This document shows positions 1-7,693 of a stretch of 64,000 nucleotides of DNA, in pieces. Position 1 is the first letter of the stretch. Each line of letters opens with the position of its first letter. A program made the translations under genes and the position numbers. The DNA is from Herbaspirillum chlorophenolicum (GTDB taxonomy: Bacteria > Pseudomonadota > Gammaproteobacteria > Burkholderiales > Burkholderiaceae_D): contig NZ_LFLT01000001.1 of assembly GCF_001189955.1 (NCBI RefSeq), positions 248,001 to 312,000 of the forward strand. The letters are read 5' to 3'. Below the pieces are notes generated by a model, which had not been told where the DNA came from, did not search any database, and was given only the letters and a program-made list of their open reading frames with translations.

Positions 1-1
1 C

Positions 2-715
2 ATCGAAGCGATCGCCGGCGGCGCCCGCATGCTGTATTCACTGCCCAACTTCCAGAACCCCACCGGCCGCACGCTGCCGACCGAGCGCCGCATCAAGCTG
101 GTCGAGACCTGTGCACGCCTGGGCCTGCCGCTGATCGAGGATGATCCGTACGGCGCCCTGAGCTACCGCAATGCGCCGCTGCCCAAGATGCTGTCGATGA
201 ACCCGTCGGGCGTGATCTACATGGGTTCCTTCTCCAAGGTGCTGACCCCCGGCATCCGCCTGGGTTATGTGGTCGCCCCGCGTCCGCTGATCCTGAAGAT
301 GGAACAGGCCAAGCAAGCCACTGACCTGCACACCGCGCAACTGACCCAGATGGTGGTGTACGAGGCGATCAAGGACGGCTTCCTGGACCAGCACGTGCCG
401 ACCATCCGCAAGCTCTACGGCGACCAGTGCCAGGCCATGCTGGACGCACTGCAGCAGTACTTCCCGGCCGGTTGCTCGTGGAGCCAGCCGGAAGGCGGCA
501 TGTTCGTCTGGGTCACGCTGCCCAAGCACATCGACACCGGCGCGTTGCTCAACGAAGCAGTCGAGCAAGAGAAGGTCGCCTTCGTGCCTGGCGCACCGTT
601 CTTCGCCAACACCCCGGAGAAGAACACCATGCGCCTGTCCTTCGTCACCGTGCCGCCGGAGCAGATCCGCGCCGGCGTGGAACGCCTGGGCAAGCTGATC
701 GCCTCCAAGCTGTAA
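2..715 (+). CDS. PLP-dependent aminotransferase, class I/II (5' end outside window)
   Basis: This is the C-terminal part of a fold-type I aminotransferase; the reading frame is open from base 2, so the true start lies upstream. The sequence shows YSLPNFQNPTGRT, the conserved Asn-Pro-x-Gly segment, an ED-D-PYG block that holds the PLP-ring Asp/Tyr, and GSFSKVLTPGIRLGY with the Schiff-base lysine. The C-terminal small domain includes PEGGMFVWVTLP. This pattern fits the 2-aminoadipate/aromatic aminotransferase (LysN/AroT-like) group, but substrate cannot be read from the fragment. No regulator DNA-binding domain is visible in the part present, although a MocR-type fusion upstream cannot be excluded. 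A cupin gene follows 11 bases downstream, so the two are probably co-transcribed. Confidence 0.9.
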   Translation: MEAIAGGARMLYSLPNFQNPTGRTLPTERRIKLVETCARLGLPLIEDDPYGALSYRNAPLPKMLSMNPSGVIYMGSFSKVLTPGIRLGYVVAPRPLILKMEQAKQATDLHTAQLTQMVVYEAIKDGFLDQHVPTIRKLYGDQCQAMLDALQQYFPAGCSWSQPEGGMFVWVTLPKHIDTGALLNEAVEQEKVAFVPGAPFFANTPEKNTMRLSFVTVPPEQIRAGVERLGKLIASKL

Positions 716-726
716 GCGGCACATCG

Positions 727-1056
727 ATGAAGATCGAGAACCTGCCTTTCGGCACCACCGACTGGAGCAAGATCGACGCCACCGAGCATCCCGGCGTCAC
801 TGGCAAGGCATTCTGGCGCACCTGCAAGTTCGGTGACATCCGGGTACGCATGGTGGAGTACACGCCCGGCTACCTGGCTGATCACTGGTGCGTCAAGGGC
901 CACGTGTTGCTGTGCCTGGAGGGTGAATTGCATACCGAGCTGGAGGATGGCCGCACTTTCGTTCTCAAGCCCGGCATGAGCTACCAGGTGGCGGACAATG
1001 CCGAGCCGCACCGGTCGTCTACTGAGGTTGGCGCCAAGCTGTTCATCGTCGATTGA
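727..1056 (+). CDS. DHCW-motif cupin fold protein
   Basis: A small 109-residue protein with a single cupin barrel. It carries the family signature DHWC (in GYLADHWCVKGH), followed by a glycine-rich beta-strand pattern and a late PHRSSTEVGAKLFIVD segment typical of cupin motif 2. The family is recognised but its biochemical role is not known; metal-dependent small-molecule binding is the usual guess for cupins. The ATG at 727 is chosen because homology-like sequence (MKIENLPFGTTDW) begins there; a longer frame reading upstream only overlaps the aminotransferase. It sits 11 bases after the aminotransferase stop and is followed directly by a strong terminator, so it closes that transcription unit. 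Confidence 0.8.
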   Translation: MKIENLPFGTTDWSKIDATEHPGVTGKAFWRTCKFGDIRVRMVEYTPGYLADHWCVKGHVLLCLEGELHTELEDGRTFVLKPGMSYQVADNAEPHRSSTEVGAKLFIVD

Positions 1057-1075
1057 ATGTGCTTGCCGCATTCGG

Positions 1076-1106
1076 AAAAACCGCGTCGTTCGACGCGGTT
1101 TTTTTT
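1076..1106. terminator. Bidirectional intrinsic terminator
   Basis: An A5 run, a perfect 8-bp stem (CCGCGTCG/CGACGCGG) with a two-base loop, then T8. The symmetric A and T tracts let it serve both the cupin gene (+) and the convergent lipoprotein gene (-), which ends three bases further on. Confidence 0.9.
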
Positions 1107-1108
1107 CG

Positions 1109-2251
1109 TCAAGGCTCCAGCTTCAGCGTTTCCCCATGCTTGAGCGTGATGAACTGGTCCGCCGGGAGATGCGCTTCCTTCAACGCCTCCGCCAACTTCT
1201 GCGGCGGTTCATCCAGCGGCTCGTCGGCCAGCTCGAACGTCCCCCAATGAATGCCGATGGAGCGCTTGGCGCGCACATCCTCATGGATCAGCACCGCCTG
1301 CGCCGGATCGACGTGCTGGTTCTGCATGAACCAGCGCGGCGCGTAGGCGCCGATGGGAATGAGCGCCAGGTCGAAGCGGCCGAAGCGTTCGCCGATGTCG
1401 CGGAAATCCTTGGAGTAGCCGGTGTCGCCGGCGAAGTACATCGAATACGGCTCGCTTTGTTCGGCCGCCGGCGCGTCGCTGGTGGCCGGCACCTTCAGGT
1501 TCTGGAACACCCAGCCGCCCCATAGCGTTTCCGAACGGTCGAACAGGCCGCGCGCCGACCAGTGCGCGGCCGGGACGAAATAGATGTCCAGGCTGCCCAG
1601 TGATAACCGGTCCCACCAATCCATCTCGCGCACATTGGTGATGCCGATGCCGTTCATCCATTCACGCACGCCCAGCGGCACCAGGAACAGCGGCGGGCCG
1701 CCCGGTTGCAGGTTCAATTGCTCGACGCTGGCGCGGTCGAGATGGTCATAGTGGTTGTGCGAGATCACCACTACGTCAATATGCGGCAACTCGGCGATCT
1801 GCACCGGCAGCGGCACCTTGCGCTTGGGGCCGATGAAAGAGAAGGGCGAGGCGCGCTCGGAAAACATCGGGTCGGTCAGCACGTTCTTGCCGCCGATCTG
1901 CAGCAGCGCCGTCGCGTGGCCGATCCAGGTCACGCTGGGGGCCTTGCGGTTGGCCTTGAGCCAGGCCAGGTCCGGTTTGGCCAGCGGGAACTTGTAATCG
2001 TTGGCCGGCGGCTTGGGCACGCCTTCGGTGAGGCGTTCCCATTGCCACTTCCAGAACGAGGCACGCGGAGGTTCCGGATAGTTGTTGCGAAAACCGGTTT
2101 CGGTGCGGTTGGATTTGTTGGGGTCGTAATACTTGCTGGAGGAGGAACAGCCGGCGAGCGCGGTTGCCAGTGCCAGGGCTGCGATGATGGCCAGGCGCGG
2201 CCAGCGCGCCGGTTTGGAGGAACGGTCTTGTTGCAGCGAAATTGGCGGCAT
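1109..2251 (-). CDS. Metallo-beta-lactamase-fold lipoprotein (NAPE-PLD/UlaG-like hydrolase)
   Basis: A 380-residue hydrolase. The N-terminus has basic residues, a hydrophobic stretch and the lipobox LAGC with Cys35, so it should be lipidated and anchored in the envelope. The catalytic HxHxDH motif is seen as SHNHYDH (His165, His167, Asp169, His170), with further metal ligands in FAGDTGYSKDF and IGIHWGTFEL. WIGHATALLQIGGKNVLTDP is typical of the beta-lactamase-like group related to N-acyl-phosphatidylethanolamine phospholipase D. The natural substrate is unknown; a phosphodiester or lactone-type ester is a family-based guess. It is alone on its strand here and converges on the cupin gene through a shared terminator. 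Confidence 0.85.
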   Translation of the reverse strand: MPPISLQQDRSSKPARWPRLAIIAALALATALAGCSSSSKYYDPNKSNRTETGFRNNYPEPPRASFWKWQWERLTEGVPKPPANDYKFPLAKPDLAWLKANRKAPSVTWIGHATALLQIGGKNVLTDPMFSERASPFSFIGPKRKVPLPVQIAELPHIDVVVISHNHYDHLDRASVEQLNLQPGGPPLFLVPLGVREWMNGIGITNVREMDWWDRLSLGSLDIYFVPAAHWSARGLFDRSETLWGGWVFQNLKVPATSDAPAAEQSEPYSMYFAGDTGYSKDFRDIGERFGRFDLALIPIGAYAPRWFMQNQHVDPAQAVLIHEDVRAKRSIGIHWGTFELADEPLDEPPQKLAEALKEAHLPADQFITLKHGETLKLEP

Positions 2252-2335
2252 GAAAAAAGCGCGGGTGGGCCGGCGCGATCGATATCAATGGTCGACATCC
2301 TATCAGTTCGGCCCCACCCGGACGCGGCCGGCGGC

Positions 2336-2719
2336 TCACATCACATACTGCGCCAGGCCGTGGCCGAAGGACCAGTTGCCCTTGTCGCCTTCGACCAGGC
2401 TGATCATCACGTCCTCAGGCCGTACTCCGGGATCTTTCCCCAGCCTTTCCGCGATGCGCGCGAACAGCGCGTTTTTCTGTTCCTGCGTGCGGGTATTGCT
2501 GACCGTCAGCTGGATCAGCACGAAACCGTCCGAACGGTCTATGCCCATGTAATTGCGGCTGAATACCAATTCTTCTGGATCGTGCTCGGTCAGCACCATG
2601 AAGCGGTCTTCTTCCGGCACGTTGAAGGTTTCGCGCAGCGCCTGGTAGATGTTTTCCAGGATGGCGGCGCGGTAGGCGCGCGGCTTGCCGCGCAGCAGGG
2701 ATACTCGGACCAGGGGCAT
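2336..2719 (-). CDS. Tautomerase superfamily protein (long type)
   Basis: A 127-residue protein that starts MPLVRVSLLRGK, so removal of Met exposes the N-terminal proline used as catalytic base in this superfamily. Length and the block around TEHDPEELVFSRNYMGIDRSDGFVLIQ place it with the longer tautomerases related to malonate semialdehyde decarboxylase rather than the ~60-residue 4-oxalocrotonate enzymes. A good Shine-Dalgarno (GAGGAG) precedes the ATG. It is divergent from a LysR regulator gene 168 bases away, the classic arrangement of a LysR target, so control by that regulator is likely. The substrate is not predictable. Confidence 0.85.
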   Translation of the reverse strand: MPLVRVSLLRGKPRAYRAAILENIYQALRETFNVPEEDRFMVLTEHDPEELVFSRNYMGIDRSDGFVLIQLTVSNTRTQEQKNALFARIAERLGKDPGVRPEDVMISLVEGDKGNWSFGHGLAQYVM

Positions 2720-2848
2720 GATGATCTCCTCGGATGTTCAGATGACAGGATGGCAAGTGGCGGCTGGCGGACATGGATGCCGTCTGCAGGCCGATGAGAA
2801 GCATGCTACGCTCCGTTTGTCATTGATAAAATAACTGATTGAGTATTT

Positions 2849-2873
2849 CAATGATTCGAATTTTAAATCATTG
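2849..2873. promoter_or_regulatory. Inverted repeat in the tautomerase/lysR divergent region
   Basis: A perfect 8-bp inverted repeat (CAATGATT/AATCATTG) with a 9-base AT-rich centre ends directly at the Shine-Dalgarno (GAAAGGAA) of the LysR gene. It includes a T-N11-A-like geometry and could be an autoregulatory LysR site, or a hairpin that affects translation. Confidence 0.45.
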
Positions 2874-2887
2874 AAAGGAAAGAGCCC

Positions 2888-3733
2888 ATGGAACGCCCAC
2901 TAGACCTCGACGCCGTACAGGCCTTCGTCCTGGTGGCTGACCTGCAAAGCTTTACGCGCGCTGCGGAGGCGCTGGACAGCACGCAGTCGGCCATCAGCCT
3001 CAAACTCAAGAAGCTGGAACAACGGCTGGCGCGCCGCTTGATGGAGCGCACTCCGCGCCTGGTGCGGCTGTCGATCGACGGCCAGGAGTTCCTGCCGGCC
3101 GCGCGCGAACTGCTGGCAGCGCATGAGCGCGCGCTGGGCAAGCTGGCGCAGGGCGCGGCGCGCTTTTCGGTGGGCATCAGCGACCACGTGACCGGCAGCG
3201 GCTTCGCCAAGGTACTGGCCCAGGTCAACGGCTACGACCCGGGCGTGGTGATCGAGGCCAGGATCGCGTCCTCGCGCGACGTCATGCAGCAATACGAGCG
3301 CGGCGAACTGGACGCGGCCATCGTGCGGCGCGAGCCGCAGGACGTGGGCGGGGAACTGCTGATGGAAGAGCGCCTGGGCTGGTTCGCCGCCCCGCAGAGC
3401 AATTGCTGGTCGGGCGATACCTTGCGGGTGGCCACGTTCTCGTCGTCATGCCGCATCCGCGAGCTTTCGATTTCCCGGCTGGACGACGCAGGTATCCCGT
3501 GGGTGGAAGTGTTCGTGGGCGGCGGCATTCAGGCAGTGGGGGCCGCGGTCACCGCCGGGCTGGCGGTGTCGGCACTGCTGTACCGCACGGCGCCGGCCGG
3601 CGCTATCGATGTCGGCGCCCAGTTGGGCTTGCCGCCGCTGCCGCTGGCGCAGGTGATGCTGCATTCGCGGCTGAAGCAGGCGCGCACGCGCGAGGCGCTG
3701 CGCACCCTGGTGGCCGCATTGAAAGCGGCCTGA
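2888..3733 (+). CDS. LysR-family transcriptional regulator
   Basis: 281 residues. The N-terminal winged helix-turn-helix is clear (LDAVQAFVLVADLQSFTRAAEALDSTQSAISLKLKK split across residues ~5-45, with the recognition helix around STQSAIS), followed by the linker helix and a periplasmic-binding-like effector domain. It is slightly shorter than the usual ~300 residues. The ATG at 2888 has an excellent ribosome site (GAAAGGAAAG). The gene diverges from the tautomerase gene, its most likely target, and ends in a hairpin shared with the convergent AhpD-like gene. The effector is unknown. Confidence 0.9.
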   Translation: MERPLDLDAVQAFVLVADLQSFTRAAEALDSTQSAISLKLKKLEQRLARRLMERTPRLVRLSIDGQEFLPAARELLAAHERALGKLAQGAARFSVGISDHVTGSGFAKVLAQVNGYDPGVVIEARIASSRDVMQQYERGELDAAIVRREPQDVGGELLMEERLGWFAAPQSNCWSGDTLRVATFSSSCRIRELSISRLDDAGIPWVEVFVGGGIQAVGAAVTAGLAVSALLYRTAPAGAIDVGAQLGLPPLPLAQVMLHSRLKQARTREALRTLVAALKAA

Positions 3734-3747
3734 GTATGCCTCAGGCC
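3727..3747. terminator. Hairpin spanning two convergent stop codons
   Basis: A perfect 8-bp stem (GGCCTGAG/CTCAGGCC, loop 5 bases) covers the stop codons of the LysR gene and of the AhpD-like gene. There is no T tract on either side, so termination efficiency is uncertain. Confidence 0.4.
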
Positions 3748-4193
3748 TTGGCCGCTTGCGGCGCCATGCGGCCGGAAATGGCCATGCGGTTCATCGCATT
3801 CATCAGCGCGATGGCGATGGTCAGTTCGGAGAACTCTTTCTCGTTGAAATGCGCGGCGGCAGCCTGGTAGTCCGCGTCCGGCGCGGCGGTTTCGCTGATG
3901 CGGGTGACTACTTCGGCCCAGGCCAGCGCTGCCTGTTCGCGCTGCGAGAACAACTGGCCGGCTTCATGCCAGACCGGCACCAGCACCAGTTTGTCGACTG
4001 CCATGCCGCTATTGAGCAGGTCGCGCGAATGCTTGTCGATGCAATAGGCGCAGCCGTTGATCAGCGACACGCGCAGGAACACCAGTTCGACCAGTTCGGC
4101 CGGCAGGCTGCAATGCTTCAGGTAGTTGTTGACGGCCAGCAAGTGGTTATAGGGTTCGGTGGCATTCTTGTACATGTCGATGCGTTTGCTCAT
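3741..4193 (-). CDS. AhpD-like carboxymuconolactone decarboxylase family protein
   Basis: 150 residues with the CMD/AhpD core, including the redox motif CAYCIDKHSRDLL (CxxC plus a proton-relay histidine three residues on) and the upstream LVELVFLRVSLING helix. Proteins of this type are usually alkylhydroperoxidase-like disulfide reductases. The ATG at 4193 is preferred: it has AAGGAAAAGG upstream and the family-typical start MSKRIDMYK, whereas the in-frame ATG 17 codons earlier adds low-complexity residues. It lies downstream of the MocR gene on the same strand; a GNAT gene lies on the other side of MocR. This trio recurs in proteobacteria, so MocR probably controls it. Confidence 0.85.
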   Translation of the reverse strand: MSKRIDMYKNATEPYNHLLAVNNYLKHCSLPAELVELVFLRVSLINGCAYCIDKHSRDLLNSGMAVDKLVLVPVWHEAGQLFSQREQAALAWAEVVTRISETAAPDADYQAAAAHFNEKEFSELTIAIALMNAMNRMAISGRMAPQAAKA

Positions 4194-4298
4194 GGCGGGG
4201 CCTTTTCCTTGGGGTGATGATGAACTGCCATGATGCTGGCGCATGGCCTAGTCGGGAAGTGCCAAGAATGACTATTCCATATAGGCCATGATGGCTTG

Positions 4299-5750
4299 TT
4301 AGAGCAATGCAAGAATGCGCCTGGCCAGGTTCTGCGCTTGCCGGTGCGATTCGATATTGGTGAAGCTCAGCATCAGCATCGGCGGCAGTCCCGGTCGGGC
4401 CTCCAGTACACATTCAGACAGCGCGCGGCTGAACATGCCGTCTGAGCGCATGCGTTCGGCCAGGGCACGGTCGGAGCGGCGGCCGCGCAGGCGCAGCAGC
4501 AGGTGCATGCCGCCGGGCTGGGCCTCGACCTGCATGTACTTGCCCAGCACCGCATCCATTCCGGCTGCCGCCAGTTCGCGCCGCTCGCTGTAGAGGCGCC
4601 GCATGCGCTGGATGTGGCGGGCGAAATGCCCCTCGGCCATGAAAGCGGCGACGATGCCTTGCGTCAGCGCCGGGCTGCCGCCGGAGAAGCAGCGCGCGGT
4701 CTGTTCGAAGCGCGTCACCTGCGACACCGGCACCACCAGGTAAGCCAGCCGTATCGACGGAAACAGCACCTTGCTGAAGGTGCCGGCATACAGCACGCGG
4801 TCGTCGCGGTCCAGGCTCTTCAAGGCCGGCAGCGGCCGGCTGACGTAGCGGTATTCGCCATCGTAATCATCCTCCACGATCCAGGCCTTGTGGCGCGAAG
4901 CCCAGCCCAGCAGTTCGATGCGCCGCTGCAGCGACAGCGTCACGCATAGTGGGCTGTGATGGGCCGGCGTCACGACAGCGGCCCGCGCACGCGGCGCCAA
5001 TTGCACTCCGGCGTTTACTTGCAATCCTTCATGGTCGACCGGCACGCCCACCAGCGTCATGCCGGCTTCGCGCAACAAGGCGCCGGCGGGTGGATAGCCG
5101 GGGTCTTCCACCCATACTTTGTCGCCGGGCTGGAGCAGGGCGCGCGCGGCGAGGTCGAGCGAATCGCGGTAGCCGGCGGTGACGAAGACCTGAGCCGGCG
5201 CGCACGCAATGCCGCGCGACAGTTGCAGGTAGCGTGCGATCTCCACCCGCAGCGCGTCCAGGCCGGCTGGCGGCGGATACAGCATGTCGGCCGGCTGGGT
5301 GGAACGCACCGCGCGCGCCGCCAGGCGCGCCCAGATTTTGCGCGGGAAGGCATCCAGCGCCGGCACGCCCATCTGGAAGGGACGCAGCACCGGCGTTGGA
5401 GAGGTGCCGTGCGCGGATGGCGCGAAGTCATAAGGGACGGCGGAGGCGGGAAGGGCAGGCGCTTCGCCGGCGGTCACCGATATCGCCTTCAGTCCGGTTG
5501 CCACTACGGTGCCGGCCTGGCCGCGCGCCTCGATGTAGCCTTCCGCCGCCAGCAGCGAATAGGCGCTTTCCACCGTGCCGCGCGCCAGTCCCAGCTCGGC
5601 TGCCAGCGCCCGTGCCGAAGGGATGCGGGCGCCCGGTTTCAGCAGGCCGTCAGCCACGGCCGAGCGCAGGCGCGTGTAGATCTGGCGGTAATAGGGTTCG
5701 CCGGCAGCCGGGTTGAGCTGGAGGAAGTCATGCGTCGAGGTGGATTTCAT
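4299..5750 (-). CDS. MocR/PdxR-type regulator: GntR DNA-binding domain fused to an aminotransferase-like domain
   Basis: 483 residues. Residues ~15-85 form a GntR winged helix (YYRQIYTRLRSAVADG, then ALAAELGLARGTVESAY), joined by a linker to a full fold-type I aminotransferase domain. The PLP lysine is in YAGTFSKVLFPSIRLAY, and the PLP-binding Asp/Tyr region is VEDPGYPPAG. Such proteins use PLP as an effector rather than act as enzymes. The gene diverges from a GNAT acetyltransferase gene, with a 7-bp inverted repeat in the shared promoter region, and is followed on its own strand by the AhpD-like gene. Regulation of both neighbours is a reasonable inference; the actual stimulus is not known. 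Confidence 0.9.
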   Translation of the reverse strand: MKSTSTHDFLQLNPAAGEPYYRQIYTRLRSAVADGLLKPGARIPSARALAAELGLARGTVESAYSLLAAEGYIEARGQAGTVVATGLKAISVTAGEAPALPASAVPYDFAPSAHGTSPTPVLRPFQMGVPALDAFPRKIWARLAARAVRSTQPADMLYPPPAGLDALRVEIARYLQLSRGIACAPAQVFVTAGYRDSLDLAARALLQPGDKVWVEDPGYPPAGALLREAGMTLVGVPVDHEGLQVNAGVQLAPRARAAVVTPAHHSPLCVTLSLQRRIELLGWASRHKAWIVEDDYDGEYRYVSRPLPALKSLDRDDRVLYAGTFSKVLFPSIRLAYLVVPVSQVTRFEQTARCFSGGSPALTQGIVAAFMAEGHFARHIQRMRRLYSERRELAAAGMDAVLGKYMQVEAQPGGMHLLLRLRGRRSDRALAERMRSDGMFSRALSECVLEARPGLPPMLMLSFTNIESHRQAQNLARRILALL

Positions 5751-5789
5751 GGCCCAGTTGAAATGTTATTTCTTGGCTCTGCCGATTAT

Positions 5790-5811
5790 GCCATCTGAAA
5801 ATTAAGATGGC
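5790..5811. promoter_or_regulatory. Inverted repeat in the MocR/GNAT divergent promoter region
   Basis: A perfect 7-bp inverted repeat GCCATCT/AGATGGC with an 8-base AT-rich centre lies between the divergent starts of the MocR and GNAT genes. It is a plausible MocR operator. Confidence 0.45.
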
Positions 5812-5863
5812 GCCATTGCAAATGCACGCATCCATCCATACACAGAAATCACAGAGAGGAACC

Positions 5864-6349
5864 ATGAGCAACCGCCTGCTGGAACTGACGAAGAAACAAT
5901 GGCGCATCGCCGATCCCGCGTTGCGCCATGCGGATACCGGCGATGAGCGGCGCGCCTGCTATGCCGTCATGCGCGAGCTGCGCCCGCATCTCAACAGCGA
6001 AGACGAATTCATGGAACGCACAGGCCGCGCCGCCGACGAGAGCTATCGGATATTGGCCGCCTGGGAAGACGGCAAGGTCGTGGCACTGGCGGGATACCGT
6101 TTCCAGGAAAACCTGGTGTACGGCAAGTTCCTCTATGTCGACGACCTGGTGAGTGCCGAGCACGCGCGCGGCAAGCACTGGGGAGAACGCTTGCTCAAGG
6201 CGCTGGATGCAGTCGCGGCGGAGGCCGGCTGTGTGCGTCTGGTACTGGATACCGGCATGGCCAACGCGCTGGCGCAACGCTTCTATTTTCGCCAGGGACT
6301 GCTGACGGGATCCATGCGTTTCGGCAAGGCCATCGGAGGCGCGGCATGA
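5864..6349 (+). CDS. GNAT-family N-acetyltransferase
   Basis: 161 residues with a GNAT core: the substrate strand YGKFLYVDDLVSAEHARGK leads into the acetyl-CoA pyrophosphate loop RGKHWGERLLK, then the late motif NALAQRFYFRQGL. The ATG at 5864 follows AGAGAGGA; an in-frame ATG 19 codons upstream lacks a ribosome site and lies in the operator region. The stop overlaps the azoreductase start (ATGA), so the two are translationally coupled. Divergence from MocR and company with the AhpD-like gene suggest a small stress-response regulon. The acetyl acceptor is not predictable. Confidence 0.85.
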   Translation: MSNRLLELTKKQWRIADPALRHADTGDERRACYAVMRELRPHLNSEDEFMERTGRAADESYRILAAWEDGKVVALAGYRFQENLVYGKFLYVDDLVSAEHARGKHWGERLLKALDAVAAEAGCVRLVLDTGMANALAQRFYFRQGLLTGSMRFGKAIGGAA

Positions 6350-6963
6350 AGATACTGCATATCTCGGCCAGCCCGAAGAGGGATGAGTCCAATAGCTGGT
6401 GGCTGTCGCAGCAGATTGTCGGTCGCCTGGCGCAGCGTGCCGGCCATGCAGCTGTTACCGTGCGCGACCTGTACGCAGATCCTATCGCCCACGTCGACGA
6501 TGCCTACGCCGAAGCGCTTGGTTCGCCCACTGGCCGCGCAGATGAAGGCGTTGCCGGTGGCGCGCTGGGGATATCGGAGCAGCTGATCCGGGAGCTGGAG
6601 GCTGCCGACAGTGTAGTGATCGGTACGCCCATGCATAACTACACCGTGCCCTCCACCTTGAAAGCGTGGATCGACCACGTGGTGCGCGTGCGCCGCACTT
6701 TCGCCATTACGCCCGACGGCAAGGCCGGCTTGCTGCGCGACAAGCCGGTGTATGTCGGCATTGCCTCCGGCGGCCGGTTTTCCGGACCAACGGCGCGCCA
6801 GGCGGATTTCCTCACGCCTTATCTGAAAGCGGTACTCGCCACCATTGGCTTGCACGACTTGCGTTTCTACAGCATGGAAGGCCTGGCCCAGGGGCCGGAT
6901 ATTGTCGCCGCCGAACGGGAACGGATGGAACTGGTGCTGGGAGCGGCGTTTTCAAGGGCCTGA
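6346..6963 (+). CDS. azoR: FMN-dependent NADH-azoreductase (AzoR family)
   Basis: 205 residues of the flavodoxin-like quinone/azo reductase family. Diagnostic segments are the N-terminal FMN-phosphate loop MKILHISASPKRDESNSW, the flavin contact GTPMHNYTVPSTLKAWIDH, and SGGRFSG before the dimer-interface region. The family reduces quinones and azo compounds by two-electron transfer from NADH in the cytoplasm. The start codon overlaps the preceding GNAT stop by four bases. Linkage with an AhpD-like protein and a MocR regulator fits an electrophile or quinone stress role, but the sequence does not prove this. Confidence 0.88.
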   Translation: MKILHISASPKRDESNSWWLSQQIVGRLAQRAGHAAVTVRDLYADPIAHVDDAYAEALGSPTGRADEGVAGGALGISEQLIRELEAADSVVIGTPMHNYTVPSTLKAWIDHVVRVRRTFAITPDGKAGLLRDKPVYVGIASGGRFSGPTARQADFLTPYLKAVLATIGLHDLRFYSMEGLAQGPDIVAAERERMELVLGAAFSRA

Positions 6964-6990
6964 GGCGATAAAAATATTGGCAAAAAATTC

Positions 6991-7019
6991 CTTGAAAAGC
7001 AAAAAGCGCGTCCCTAGAT
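6991..7019 (+). promoter_or_regulatory. Sigma32-like heat-shock promoter of the hsp20 gene
   Basis: CTTGAAAA at 6991 and TCCCTAGAT at 7011 resemble the sigma32 elements (CTTGAAA and CCCCATnT) with a 14-base gap, about 70 bases before the Hsp20 start. Confidence 0.55.
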
Positions 7020-7027
7020 CGGTACCA

Positions 7028-7090
7028 GCAGATGCTCAAGCGTGAGGTCTGCAACGAAAACATCGCTTACTTTGAAAGGATAGTTTTATG
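7028..7090 (+). promoter_or_regulatory. ROSE-type RNA thermometer in the hsp20 leader
   Basis: The leader folds into two stems. The first pairs GCAGA (7028) with TCTGC (7048) and CTCA (7035) with TGAG (7043). The second masks the ribosome site: ATC-G-CTT at 7062-7068 pairs with AAGGAT at 7076-7081, leaving one unpaired G. The TCGCT opposite the Shine-Dalgarno matches the UYGCU hallmark of ROSE elements, which melt on heat shock. Confidence 0.65.
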
Positions 7091-7543
7091 CGTACTTTTG
7101 ACTTCTCCCCCCTGTACCGTACCGCAATCGGCTTCGATCGCCTGGCCCAGATGTTCGACAACGCCCAGCGCGCCGATCAGCCCAGTTACCCGCCGTACAA
7201 CATCGAGCTGGTGGCCGAAGACAAATACCGGATCACGATGGCTGTCGCCGGCTTTGCCCGCAGCGAAATCGAGATCGAAACCGAAAATGAAACCCTGAAA
7301 ATCGTGGGCCGCAAGCAGAAGGAAGACCAGCAAGTGAACTTCCTCCATCGCGGCATCGCCGCCCGCGATTTCGAGCAGCGCTTCCAACTGGCCAACCACA
7401 TCAAGGTAGTCGGCGCCAGCCTGGAAAACGGCCTGCTCAACATCGAACTGGTGCGCGAGATCCCGGAAGCGCTGAAGCCGCGCAAGATCGAGATCGGCGC
7501 CACCGAAGACAACGTCCAGCGCCTGGAGCGCGCTGCCGCCTGA
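7088..7543 (+). CDS. Small heat-shock protein, Hsp20/IbpA class
   Basis: 151 residues. A short N-terminal arm (MRTFDFSPLYRTAIGFDRL, as in IbpA) is followed by the alpha-crystallin domain from about residue 38 (PPYNIELVAEDKYRITMAVAGF) to 130, including GLLNIELVREIP, which carries the conserved G-x-L motif, and a short C-terminal tail. These ATP-independent holdases bind unfolding proteins and hand them to DnaK/ClpB. Expression is probably doubly heat-controlled: a sigma32-like promoter and a ROSE-like leader are visible upstream, and a strong terminator follows. It stands alone, not in an ibpAB pair. Confidence 0.92.
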   Translation: MRTFDFSPLYRTAIGFDRLAQMFDNAQRADQPSYPPYNIELVAEDKYRITMAVAGFARSEIEIETENETLKIVGRKQKEDQQVNFLHRGIAARDFEQRFQLANHIKVVGASLENGLLNIELVREIPEALKPRKIEIGATEDNVQRLERAAA

Positions 7544-7549
7544 GCTGAT

Positions 7550-7660
7550 GCATCAGTTGTTGTCGCAGCACTGCAGTAACAGTACTAGTGCTTCAGAAGT
7601 AGTGGTGCAGTAGAAGTGGCTGTAGAAGTAGAAGTTGCAGCAGAGAAGTAACCGCAGTAA
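7550..7660 (+). repeat. Low-complexity GAAGTAG/CAGTAG-rich 3' region
   Basis: Between the hsp20 stop and its terminator lies about 110 bases built from imperfect copies of GAAGTAG, GCAGTAG and GTTGCAGC. It has no credible ORF and is unlike the surrounding sequence; presumably untranslated. Confidence 0.4.
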
Positions 7661-7663
7661 TGG

Positions 7664-7693
7664 AAAGCCCGCTTGCGCGGGCTTTCTTTTTTT
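7664..7693 (+). terminator. Intrinsic terminator of the hsp20 transcript
   Basis: A perfect 9-bp stem AAAGCCCGC/GCGGGCTTT with loop TTGC, followed by C and T7. Confidence 0.9.
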
